Shown piece by piece: positions 57,125 through 64,000 of a DNA stretch of 64,000 nt. The position numbers and the translations under genes were made by a program. The stretch is from an uncultured Eubacteriales bacterium (GTDB taxonomy: Bacteria; Bacillota; Clostridia; Oscillospirales; Acutalibacteraceae), in the NCBI GenBank assembly GCA_934456435.1, contig CAKSHH010000003.1:121834-185833 (forward strand), given 5' to 3'. Positions within the stretch are counted from its first letter, which is position 1; each line of letters starts with the position of its first letter. The notes under the pieces were generated by a model. The model searched no databases. It was not told the DNA's origin and was given only the letters and a program-made list of their open reading frames with translations.

Positions 57125-58315
57125 ATGAAAAAAGCGATTTCCATTCTCGTTGCGGTCGTAATGCTTTTCTCAACCTTTGCGGTAGGCATTTCGGCGAAAA
57201 AATCGGACCCGTCACTCAGATTCAATGAGGACGGAAAATTCAGAATCCTTCAGATTGCAGACATTCAGGACAACGCCTCACTCAATCCCGTTGTCAAGGA
57301 TTTTATCAAGGCTGCAATTGAAAATGAAAAGCCCGACCTTATCGTTCTCACAGGCGACAACTTCGCAGGCTATTCAACCGGCACAAACATTTGCCACGGA
57401 ATTGACAAGGCTCTTGCCAAGAAGGCAATTAACGAATATATGTCAATTCTTGAGGAATACGGTATTCCCGTAACAATGGTTCCCGGCAACCACGATGATG
57501 ACGACATCAAGCTCACCAAGGAAGAGGAGCTTGAAATGTACGAAAAGTACGACTGCTTCATCGGCTATGACGCAGACCCCGATATGTACGGCTGCGGCAC
57601 ACACAATCTTCCGATTTATTCTTCAAAGAACGCTTACGAGCTTGCATACAATATATGGATGTTTGATTCAAACTCTTACGATGAGGAGCTCGGCGGCTAC
57701 GACTATGTTCACGAGGATCAGGTTGCCTGGTATGTAAACAAGTCAAACGAGCTTAAGGCGGCAAACGGCGGCAAGGGTGTTCCGTCAATGGTTTTCCAGC
57801 ACATTATCGTCAACGAGGTTTACGATGCTCTTGAGGAGTGTCCGCAGGGCACACCGAACTCAATGGAGCGCGACGGCAAGTCATACAAGTTCAAGGACGA
57901 ATACTACAAGACAGGTTACTTCAAGGAGTGGCCGTGCCCCGGCACAAGACCCGGCACGCAGTTCGGCGCAATGGTTCAGCAGGGCGACGTCGTTGCAATG
58001 TTCTTCGGCCATGACCACAACAATTCCTTTGAGATCAACTATCAGGGCATTGACATCGTTGCAACACCCGGCTGCACGCTTGCAAGCTACGGCAACGAGG
58101 ACAAGGGCTTCAGAGTTATTGACATCGACGAAAACGACACTTCAACCTACGAGACATATCTTGTTCAGTGGAAAGACTATTTCGGCTCCAGCAAAATGGC
58201 GATGAACCACTACAATATGTACGCTCAGGAAAACAGCGGCTGGGTTAAGTTCACCTCCGCATTGAAGTATATTCCGTTCGCACTCCTCAAGGTGCTGTTC
58301 GGTTATATTTTCTGA
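57125..58315 (+). CDS. Secreted calcineurin-like metallophosphoesterase
   Basis: 396 residues. Signal peptide (AISILVAVVMLFSTFAVGIS, cleavage near ISA). Metal-binding motifs of the fold are ordered ADIQDNA (D), VLTGDNFAG (GDN), VPGNHDDDD (GNHD), FQHIIVNE (H) and FFGHDHNNS (GHDH). Substrate unknown; extracellular phosphate release is likely. GAAAAGGAGAG precedes the ATG. Last gene of the bipA series, closed by the terminator at 58338-58363. A short hydrophobic C-terminus (IPFALLKVLFGYIF) may attach it to the membrane. Confidence 0.9.
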   Translation: MKKAISILVAVVMLFSTFAVGISAKKSDPSLRFNEDGKFRILQIADIQDNASLNPVVKDFIKAAIENEKPDLIVLTGDNFAGYSTGTNICHGIDKALAKKAINEYMSILEEYGIPVTMVPGNHDDDDIKLTKEEELEMYEKYDCFIGYDADPDMYGCGTHNLPIYSSKNAYELAYNIWMFDSNSYDEELGGYDYVHEDQVAWYVNKSNELKAANGGKGVPSMVFQHIIVNEVYDALEECPQGTPNSMERDGKSYKFKDEYYKTGYFKEWPCPGTRPGTQFGAMVQQGDVVAMFFGHDHNNSFEINYQGIDIVATPGCTLASYGNEDKGFRVIDIDENDTSTYETYLVQWKDYFGSSKMAMNHYNMYAQENSGWVKFTSALKYIPFALLKVLFGYIF

Positions 58316-58337
58316 TAAAATCTAACAGATAAAGCGC

Positions 58338-58363
58338 GGCGCTGTCGGATATCCGACAGCGCC
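58338..58363. terminator. Terminator after the phosphoesterase gene
   Basis: 26-bp perfect palindrome, arms GGCGCTGTCGGAT/ATCCGACAGCGCC, followed by CTTTTT. Confidence 0.88.
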
Positions 58364-58373
58364 CTTTTTAATA

Positions 58374-59045
58374 TTAAAGAACTTCCCTATACGCTTCAAC
58401 GATCTTGTACTCCGCCGTTTTGAACTGCTCCGTTTTTTCGTTCAGCGGATCCGAATATTTAAGCGCTTTCATTCTGATTGTCTGCCCAGGCTCCAGCCTC
58501 CCGACATAGACCGTGTCGTCATATATCCGCTCCCCGCTTTTGCCGACCGCCGCAATCGTTACGCTGAACGAGCTTGCCCTGTCCGATTTGTTCTTCAGTG
58601 CGACATCGAGCGAGATTTCGTTGTAAAGTCCGTTGTTTGTGATGTTCAGCTTCTCCAACGAAACATCCAAATATTTATTCATTATTTCCTGCGTCGATTC
58701 AGTCGTTTCCTCGCCGAACAAATCCTGCGAAATCACGTTCGAGTTTTCTACATAATCCAATGCGTTTTTCAAGACCGTTGAACCCACGGTTATGTAAATT
58801 ACAACAACCACCGCAATGACAACGAGCCGAACAACAAATCCCCTGAGCGCCGATTTCGCTCTTCGCGGCTCTTTTCTTTCGTAGACCGCGTAAAGAATCA
58901 GTCCGACAAGCGGAAATAAAAAGCCTAAAAGAGCAAATGCCGGACTTGGTTTATCCTGCTGTTCCACGCCTGACATCGGCGTTCCGCATCTTTGGCAAAA
59001 CACAGCGTTTTCATCCTGTTTTTCTCCGCATTTTGGGCAATACAT
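58374..59045 (-). CDS. Zinc-ribbon membrane protein
   Basis: 223 residues. N-terminal zinc ribbon (CPKCGEKQ, CQRCGTPM, residues 3-21), two hydrophobic segments (about 37-54 and 66-92) and an outside domain of about 130 residues with paired strands (LEKLNITNNGLYNEISLDVA, VKGRLEPGQ-type VGRLEPGQTIRMKAL). It resembles the FxLYD-type ectodomain arrangement. The same design as 1909-3797, but in another operon. Function unknown. Confidence 0.75.
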   Translation of the reverse strand: MYCPKCGEKQDENAVFCQRCGTPMSGVEQQDKPSPAFALLGFLFPLVGLILYAVYERKEPRRAKSALRGFVVRLVVIAVVVVIYITVGSTVLKNALDYVENSNVISQDLFGEETTESTQEIMNKYLDVSLEKLNITNNGLYNEISLDVALKNKSDRASSFSVTIAAVGKSGERIYDDTVYVGRLEPGQTIRMKALKYSDPLNEKTEQFKTAEYKIVEAYREVL

Positions 59046-59065
59046 AACACTTCCCCTTTTCTGAT

Positions 59066-60295
59066 TTACTTCCTCAAAAGCTTTCTCTTGTTAAGCGTTT
59101 TTATATCCTCGTAGCTTGCATTAAGCTGAGCAATAAGCCGATTGATTTCGGGATTCTTTGACCGGCAGTTGACGCAAACAATATTTGTTTTCAGCCATAT
59201 ATATTTTGATTTGCCGAGCGGATTAACATTCAAATGAGTATACATAAAAAATCCGCCGTCATCGCTCATGTTAAATCTTTCGGTCGCAATATTATACGCC
59301 GCTTCTTCCGAGAAATCCTTGCAGTTGAAAGCGAACGCTTCTGAAATCATTTTTCCGAGAGTTTTCAGCGCCCATGCATTGTGGTTGATAGCATTATTCA
59401 ATGCCTGCACAACATTTTTGTTATCGCTTTTAATCATTTTTTCAATGAGCTGCGCCGTGTAAGGAAATACGCACCTCATTTCTCTGTCCATGTTTTTTAT
59501 TGTAAATTCATCTGTGAAATAATCTATCATTTCGGGAGATGCCTGAGAAGCTGACTCCACCAGGCTCTCGTTAAAAATTTCCCCGTACCGAATCGGGAAA
59601 TTGGAATAACCGCAAACAAAATACAGATCCGGTGTTTCTCGTGCGCGGAGCATTTCAAGCATTTCGAAATCGCCGTTTTCAATTGCCAGCGCCGCTAAGT
59701 CGGTACGCAGTTTGTCTGTTTCATGAAGTTCTGCTCTCAAAAAATCATATTCTTTTAAAGTTTTGCGTTCAATGCTTGTATCGGCACCGAACGAAGTGCT
59801 GTAATCATTTTTTCGTGAATCGACGAACCAAATATATTTTTTGTCCACAAGATATTTAAGCAGATTATAGTTTTTAAATTTCAGCTCATAATCAATTACG
59901 GTCATGCCGTATTCGTCCGCGTTCAAAATTATTTTGTCGTCACGGTTAATAAATCTATCCCAAAACTCTTTGTCATCGGAAAGCGCAAAATTATAATTTG
60001 TGTAGCGGTATTCGTTTGAAAGCAGGTGCTCCTTTGCGCCGAGTATTTCCTCGCAGGAAACCTCCAAAAGCTCCGAGAAATATCCGAGATCCTCAAGCTG
60101 GATTCCCTTTTTGCCCTGCTTGATTTGCGAGAGCTTGTTCGCCATTTTATCAATTTCATCCTTAGGAGGCTCATCGTACTCCGGGCACTCAAGCTTCAGC
60201 AGCGCTTTGCAAAAGTTACGCGTGGAACCGAACTTAATATCTATAAGCTCGGTCAAATGTTTTCCTATTTTCTCATTGGTTGCTGTCCTGAACAT
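59066..60295 (-). CDS. XRE-like HTH protein with large helical C-terminal domain
   Basis: 409 residues. The N-terminal 90 residues look like an HTH (KIGKHLTELIDIKFGSTRNF, then SQIKQGKKGIQLEDLGYFSE and LLEVSCEEILGA), with a DExx-type insertion. The rest is helix-rich and reminiscent of ankyrin-like or metal-free repeats (DYELKFKNYNLLKYLVDKKY, AALAIENGDFEMLEMLRARE) with a basic C-terminus (KRKLLRK). No catalytic motifs are seen. AAAGGATG precedes the ATG. Probably a regulator that senses something through its C-terminal domain. Confidence 0.7.
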   Translation of the reverse strand: MFRTATNEKIGKHLTELIDIKFGSTRNFCKALLKLECPEYDEPPKDEIDKMANKLSQIKQGKKGIQLEDLGYFSELLEVSCEEILGAKEHLLSNEYRYTNYNFALSDDKEFWDRFINRDDKIILNADEYGMTVIDYELKFKNYNLLKYLVDKKYIWFVDSRKNDYSTSFGADTSIERKTLKEYDFLRAELHETDKLRTDLAALAIENGDFEMLEMLRARETPDLYFVCGYSNFPIRYGEIFNESLVESASQASPEMIDYFTDEFTIKNMDREMRCVFPYTAQLIEKMIKSDNKNVVQALNNAINHNAWALKTLGKMISEAFAFNCKDFSEEAAYNIATERFNMSDDGGFFMYTHLNVNPLGKSKYIWLKTNIVCVNCRSKNPEINRLIAQLNASYEDIKTLNKRKLLRK

Positions 60296-60612
60296 TTTTA
60301 ATCATCCTTTCATTTCAAATTATACATTACTTTTAATAAAAAAGATATATTTAAAGAGCATATATAAAATCAGCATATTTTTATTGAACAAAAAAGTATA
60401 TGCAATATGCATATACTCCCGACAGAAACGGAAAAACATCCTGTTATTGTCTTCACTTATGTTTCAAAGCAAAACCACTTTAGATAAGCATTATATTTTG
60501 AATTATTCCACCAACAGTTGAACCGTACTCAACTAATAAATTATTGATTCAATAAAGACATTGATATATAATTAACTCACAATAGCTATTGAATTTTATT
60601 CGAGGTGAGTAT
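60296..60612. promoter_or_regulatory. AT-rich divergent promoter region with inverted repeats
   Basis: For the rightward XRE-TPR gene: TTGATT (60544-60549), 17-bp spacer, TATAAT (60567-60572). A perfect dyad TTATTGATTCAATAA (60541-60555) covers the -35 and CAATAGCTATTG (60580-60591) lies downstream of the -10. For the leftward gene: TATAAT at 60319-60324 (minus) with a poor -35. A 23-bp palindrome with arms AGTATATGCA/TGCATATACT (60395-60417) lies between. No ORF with an SD is seen in it. Confidence 0.68.
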
Positions 60613-61695
60613 ATGAATATTTATTTTGGCGAGAATCTCAAAAAATTGAGAAAAGGAAAAGACCTGACTCAAGAAAATCTTGCCGATTTTCTCGGCGTAA
60701 CATTTCAAGCTATCAGCAAGTGGGAGCGCGGAGAGGGTTATCCCGACATTACCATATTACCTGTTATCGCTTCGTTTTTCAATAGCACCGTTGATGATTT
60801 GCTTGGTATAAATCAGGCGATAAACGAAGAAAAGCTATCTGCTTTAACTGAAGAATATGACAATCTGACAAACGCGCAATCCAGAAAAGAAATGTTGGAA
60901 AAAATGAAGCAAATTTCTTCAAATGATTTCAGAGTTTTGCTCAGGGAATTGGGATATTTAGTTCATTTTAGTGATTTAAAAGATAATAGCGCAAGAATTA
61001 AGGCGATATACGATTATATTCAAAAGAATTGTAACGTTAACAGAATACGAATTTCTGCGACAAGACACATAATTATTTTTTATGCCGAGTTATCCGAGTC
61101 AGATGAAAGTCTTGTATCATTTTCCGATGTCGAAAAGATGATTGAAAATATGCCGCACATGAGAGACGGTCAGGAGTTCATGGCGTCATATCTTTATCAA
61201 AAAAATCATCCGGAGTACTATAGTAAAATTCAAGAAGCCATTGAAGAAAGCATAAAATTAGCAGATACAAGCGTTAGCCATTATTACCTTTACGATGATA
61301 ACTTTACTATTGACTATAAAATTGAAATGCTCGGAAAAATCTTAGATATTAAAAATATGATTTATGATGACGGTAATTACGGAGAACAATGGTTACAGGT
61401 TATTTACAACCACGGTGCTCTGGGGTATTTGTACTTTCAAAAGGGAAATGAAATAAACGCCCTTATCTTTTTGAAAAAATGCGCCGAACTTGCAGTAAGG
61501 TTTGACAAAATGGATAGATATACAAAAATGAACTCTATGCTGTTCAAAGGAAGAACGTTTGATAAGCATAAGCTGGGAACACCGTTCAGCGCTACCGCCC
61601 GAATGAAATATCTATTTGAGGAAAAATATCCTTTGTCAAATGGATTTAAGCAAACAAAAAAATTTAAAGAAATAATAGATATTTTGCGGCAATAA
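60613..61695 (+). CDS. XRE regulator with TPR-like C-terminal domain
   Basis: 360 residues. N-terminal HTH (FGENLKKLRKGKDLTQENLA, DFLGVTFQAISKWERGEGYP, then FNSTVDDLLG) followed by helical repeats. It resembles the RRNPP-like or SmlA-type regulators found beside peptides in Firmicutes, but no peptide gene is seen next to it. GAGGTGAG precedes ATG 60613. Two dyads in its promoter suggest autoregulation. Confidence 0.8.
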   Translation: MNIYFGENLKKLRKGKDLTQENLADFLGVTFQAISKWERGEGYPDITILPVIASFFNSTVDDLLGINQAINEEKLSALTEEYDNLTNAQSRKEMLEKMKQISSNDFRVLLRELGYLVHFSDLKDNSARIKAIYDYIQKNCNVNRIRISATRHIIIFYAELSESDESLVSFSDVEKMIENMPHMRDGQEFMASYLYQKNHPEYYSKIQEAIEESIKLADTSVSHYYLYDDNFTIDYKIEMLGKILDIKNMIYDDGNYGEQWLQVIYNHGALGYLYFQKGNEINALIFLKKCAELAVRFDKMDRYTKMNSMLFKGRTFDKHKLGTPFSATARMKYLFEEKYPLSNGFKQTKKFKEIIDILRQ

Positions 61696-61898
61696 TGTTG
61701 TTGGAACCGGATTGGTTAAAGCCACAGCAAATCAAATTTGTTAAAAGACTTATTATTTAAGGCAAAATATTTAACCGTAGTTTCATATCTTTCCCTTATA
61801 TCAGCGTAATTTGTAATCGTAATGTTTTTGTGATATTATTCATTTATATAAATCGGAGTAAAATAATTTTTGTTGTACCACAGTTAGAAAAAGTTATA

Positions 61899-61937
61899 AT
61901 CACCGGATTCCCTATACGGGAACCCGGTGATTTTTTG
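61899..61937 (+). terminator. Terminator in the 61696-62027 gap
   Basis: Stem ATCACCGGATTCCC/GGGAACCCGGTGAT then TTTTTT. It terminates the XRE-TPR transcript; the rest of this 332-bp gap shows no gene with an SD. Confidence 0.88.
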
Positions 61938-62027
61938 CTGCGAAGGATAACAGCCGTGTGCGGTTGTTGTGTTTGGTGAAACTGGTTTGTGCTCATTTTA
62001 ATGTGAGACAAAAATCAAACTGCCTGT

Positions 62028-62336
62028 TTAAGACTCTATCCTATATGAAAAAGGCTTTATATCATCATAGATATTGCTATCGTCATCTCGTTCTTTAACA
62101 AGATCATCTAACATTTCATGCATATCCTTAAGTTGACTGTTAAATTCTTCAGACAATGTTTTTTCTCCAACAATAACAACCTCATCAGCATCACATTCAC
62201 TCCACAACAAGTCCCAAAATGCATCCCAATTTTCTCCATACCATTCAGGAAAATCAAACGCTGCTCAGATTCGCTCGTGAAGTTCACCCAAGTATTTGCA
62301 ACCTGTTAAATCCAACGTAATAACTTTCTTTTCCAT
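62028..62336 (-). pseudogene. Barstar-family immunity gene, disrupted by an in-frame TGA
   Basis: ATG 62336 has GGGGAG before it. The frame reads MEKKVITLDLTGCKYLGELH, ERI, then TGA (62265-62267), then AAFDFPEWYGENWDAFWDLL and so on to FSYRIES and TAA. The FPEWYGENWDAFWDLLW block and the LDL start are clear barstar (ribonuclease inhibitor) features, so the gene is complete except for the nonsense codon at position 24. Translation from an internal start would lack the N-terminal strand. It lies 11 nt after the end of the barnase gene, in the same orientation. Confidence 0.85.
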
Positions 62337-62347
62337 TGCTTTCTCCC

Positions 62348-62982
62348 CTATATTATTTCATAAAATGTTTCATAATGGCCGTATGTAAAGAACATCAACC
62401 CATAATTTGACCACAAAAGTCTGTAACAGTTTCTTTTGCCTTCATAATAGTTTAATCCGCTTCATACCATATTCGCCCGTGAGCATCAGGTAAATGACCA
62501 TTAGTGTTATTATATATTCCGCCAAATATCCTTTTTCCGAAAGCATATTTTGATAGCGATTTTCCGTCTCTCCAACCAACTGAATATGCAAAATCTTTTG
62601 TAACATAATATCCAGGCAACTCACCAAAACATTTAATCCAATAATCTGCACCGTCATTACCGTTTTTCGTTGCATTCCCTGCTTTGACTGATCTTAAAGC
62701 TTTAATCTCACATCTACAATTATAATGCAACGGTGGCTCTGGGTCAATAATCTCATCTTTATTATAGATTTTACCATATTTTTCCCGACACCTAAAACAG
62801 GTTTTTAGATCAAGAATCGCAAACCAAAAAACATATTTAGTGCTTTTAATTGATTCTGGATTAAATGTATCAAGTTTCCCTTTCTCTGCATACGGTTCAT
62901 CAAAATATACAATTTTCTTCTTGACTAAACTATAATTCGATTTTCCGTCCGTTATAATTCCTCCTAAAAAATTATCGAACAT
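62348..62982 (-). pseudogene. Phage-head-like/barnase ribonuclease toxin gene, frameshifted
   Basis: The first frame (62982-62452) has a region like the phage Mu F/minor head protein (FWFAILDLKTCFRCREKYGK, PPLHYNCRCEI), then a barnase domain: ADYWIKCFGELPGYYVTKDF, SVGWRDGKSLSKYAFGKRIF, ending GRIWYEAD with the catalytic Glu. It stops at a TAA. Shifting by one base restores NYYEGKRNCYRLLWSN and GLMFFTYGHYETFYEII with the catalytic Arg and His, ending TAG at 62348. Loss of one T in a T-run explains it. Without that tail the toxin should be inactive. ATG 62982 lies inside the LexA-like box; the SD at about 62959 precedes ATA, not ATG. Confidence 0.85.
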
Positions 62983-63002
62983 TTGTTCGTGCTTGTATTA
63001 TA
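62976..63002 (-). promoter_or_regulatory. LexA-type SOS box next to the toxin promoter
   Basis: CGAACATTTGTTCG (62976-62989) fits the Gram-positive LexA consensus CGAAC-N4-GTTCG exactly and is palindromic. It starts 7 bp after a TATAAT -10 (62997-63002, minus strand); the -35 is weak. A LexA block of a nuclease gene is plausible: damage would release it. Confidence 0.75.
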
Positions 63003-63090
63003 GAGACAAATACATTATTCGATATTCCACGATAAAATACGACATTATTAAGACATTCAGGTGATTTTAACACATTTTACGGAACTGAGA

Positions 63091-63133
63091 TAAAAAGAAA
63101 AAAGCCCTAAACCCCTTGTATATCAAGGTTTTC
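63091..63133 (-). terminator. Terminator of the tRNA-Asn/rRNA unit
   Basis: Minus strand: hairpin arms AAACC.TTG/CAA.GGGGTTT around ATATA, then AGGGCTTTTTTCTTTTT. Located 14 bp after the tRNA. Confidence 0.65.
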
Positions 63134-63146
63134 AAGACTTTTTGCA

Positions 63147-63222
63147 TGGCGCCTCAAACAGGGCTCGAACCTGTGACACCGCGGTTAACAGCCGCGTGCT
63201 CTGCCAACTGAGCTATTGAGGC
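63147..63222 (-). tRNA. tRNA-Asn (anticodon GTT)
   Basis: 76 nt. Acceptor GCCTCAA/TTGAGGC, D-arm AGCTCAGTTGGCAGAGC, anticodon loop CTGTTAA, T-arm GGTTCGAGCCC, encoded CCA. It lies downstream of the 5S rRNA in the same direction, so it is the distal tRNA of the rRNA operon. Confidence 0.97.
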
Positions 63223-63707
63223 ATATTCAGTTTTGTTGCTCTTAGATCAGGTTGTCGAACCTGTGACCGGTCTGAAACATAGTCGCCTTGCTCGCTTGGA
63301 GCGCTTCGCAATTCTCCTTGTTTCTTCATACTCGATGGATCAACTTTTCGTCCTCAGGACGGTTGATCCCTCTCGTCAGTTAACAGCCGCGTGCTCTGCC
63401 AACTGAGCTATTGAGGCATATTCAGTTTTGTTGCTCTTAGATCAGGTTGTCGAACCTGTGACCGTTTTTCTGTTGTCGGTAACTACCGTTACCTCATTGT
63501 ATCGCAACGTCAAAACAATTCACCGGATTGTTTTGACTGCGACAAAAACATAGTCGCCTTGCTCGCTTGGAGCGCTTCGCAATTCTCCTTGTTTCTTCAT
63601 ACTCGATGGATCAACTTTTCGTCCTCAGGACGGTTGATCCCTCTCGTCAGTCAACAGCCGCGTGCTCTGCCAACTGAGCTATTGAGGCGTATTCAGTTTT
63701 GTTGCTC
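63184..63707 (-). repeat. Tandem tRNA-Asn-derived repeats in the 5S-tRNA spacer
   Basis: The 5' half of tRNA-Asn (anticodon arm to acceptor 5' strand), with its flank, occurs at 63184-63268, 63379-63463 and 63650-63707. A 105-bp block, with core GGATCAAC/GTTGATCC hairpin, occurs at 63275-63378 and again at 63546-63649, offset 271 bp. Only the first tRNA copy has a 3' half, so the other two are dead. The repeats lie in the transcribed spacer of the rRNA operon. Confidence 0.85.
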
Positions 63708-63872
63708 AAGAATTAAGACTGTCAGCTTTTTGAAATAAAGTCTAAATCTAAAAAATCCAATATTTAATACTTAATAACAATGTATCAAACATATTCAGAC
63801 AATAAATACTATGCAGTAATGCATTGCAAATTGTCTTGTTTGTTTCTTTTTCTGAGCATTAAAATAAAAAAT

Positions 63873-63988
63873 GTCGGCGTCGCCTTATCTTCCCGGGCGG
63901 CTGCCCGCCAAGTATTTTCAGCGCTGAAGAGCTTAACTACCGTGTTCGGGATGGGAACGGGTGGACCCTCTTCGCTATCGACACCGAC
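63873..63988 (-). rRNA. rrf: 5S ribosomal RNA
   Basis: 116 nt. Closing stem GTCGGTGTCG/CGACGCCGAC, loop sequences CCACCCGTTCCCATCCCGAAC and TTAAGCTCTTCAGCGC, and the GGGCGG part of helix IV/V are all typical. The 23S gene should lie beyond the right edge of the window; the operon is read toward the tRNA-Asn. Confidence 0.96.
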
Positions 63989-64000
63989 TCTATTTGGAAT

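Noticed and set aside
13929..62336. UGA recoding as a sense codon, suggested by in-frame TGA at 13932 and 62265
   Set aside because: Many intact genes here end in TGA at the expected family length (ribF, trpB, thiN), so TGA is a normal stop codon; the two cases are decay in accessory DNA.
63546..63660. Possible hammerhead ribozyme: minus strand shows CTGACGAG and CTGAGGACGAAAA
   Set aside because: No arrangement gave the CUGANGA core, a stem II, GAAA and a cleavable NUH with three stems together; the sequence folds as a simple hairpin with GGATCAAC/GTTGATCC arms.

Overview
The window looks like the chromosome of a spore-forming Gram-positive anaerobe of class Clostridia, probably an Oscillospiraceae/Ruminococcaceae relative. 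The evidence is a full-length SpoIIE, a T-box leader, a PyrR attenuator, consensus TTGACA-17-TATAAT promoters, a dockerin protein, SipW-type signal peptidases and ER-type SD sites. This placement is inference; no 16S sequence is present.

Layout. 1-7.3 kb (mostly minus): rpmG-secE-nusG, thiamine pyrophosphokinase, a small XRE/zinc-ribbon module bounded by two identical 29-bp hairpins, pyrR-uraA with an attenuator, and a DEDDh exonuclease. 7.4-13.6 kb: T-box(Trp)-trpB, TPP riboswitch-thiT, a GT-C-like membrane protein, a lipoprotein MltG homologue, an ArsC/Spx-like protein and tRNA-Ser. 13.6-18.1 kb: an acquired patch next to tRNA-Ser, with tnpV and DUF6809-like remnants and a restriction-modification system (methyltransferase, PD-(D/E)xK nuclease, two XRE regulators). 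18.2-22.2 kb: a MATE pump and its MerR regulator, then a leader-peptide/attenuator region in front of metY.

22.2-43.6 kb is the most unusual part: one minus-strand gene train of 16 genes read from a promoter near 43.6 kb. It encodes a degenerate EAL protein, a membrane protein with a TRYSDI-type hexapeptide array, five small secreted proteins of the SipW-dependent (TasA/camelysin-like) type, four SipW-like Ser/His signal peptidases, a 2392-residue beta-helix adhesin, a membrane-anchored McrB-like AAA+ ATPase with a DUF2357 partner carrying a ~400-residue charged helix, and two paralogous membrane proteins. I read this as an uncharacterised surface-fibre or adhesin assembly system.

43.7-58.4 kb: Gfo/Idh oxidoreductase, a P-type-ATPase-like protein that has lost the DKTG motif, rlmB, spoIIE, an alpha/beta hydrolase with a membrane-anchored dockerin protein, and bipA-ribF-udg-phosphoesterase. 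58.4-64 kb: zinc-ribbon and HTH genes, a dead SOS-box-controlled barnase/barstar pair (frameshift in the toxin, nonsense codon in the immunity gene), then tRNA-Asn, tandem tRNA-derived repeats and 5S rRNA, the end of an rRNA operon read leftward into the window.
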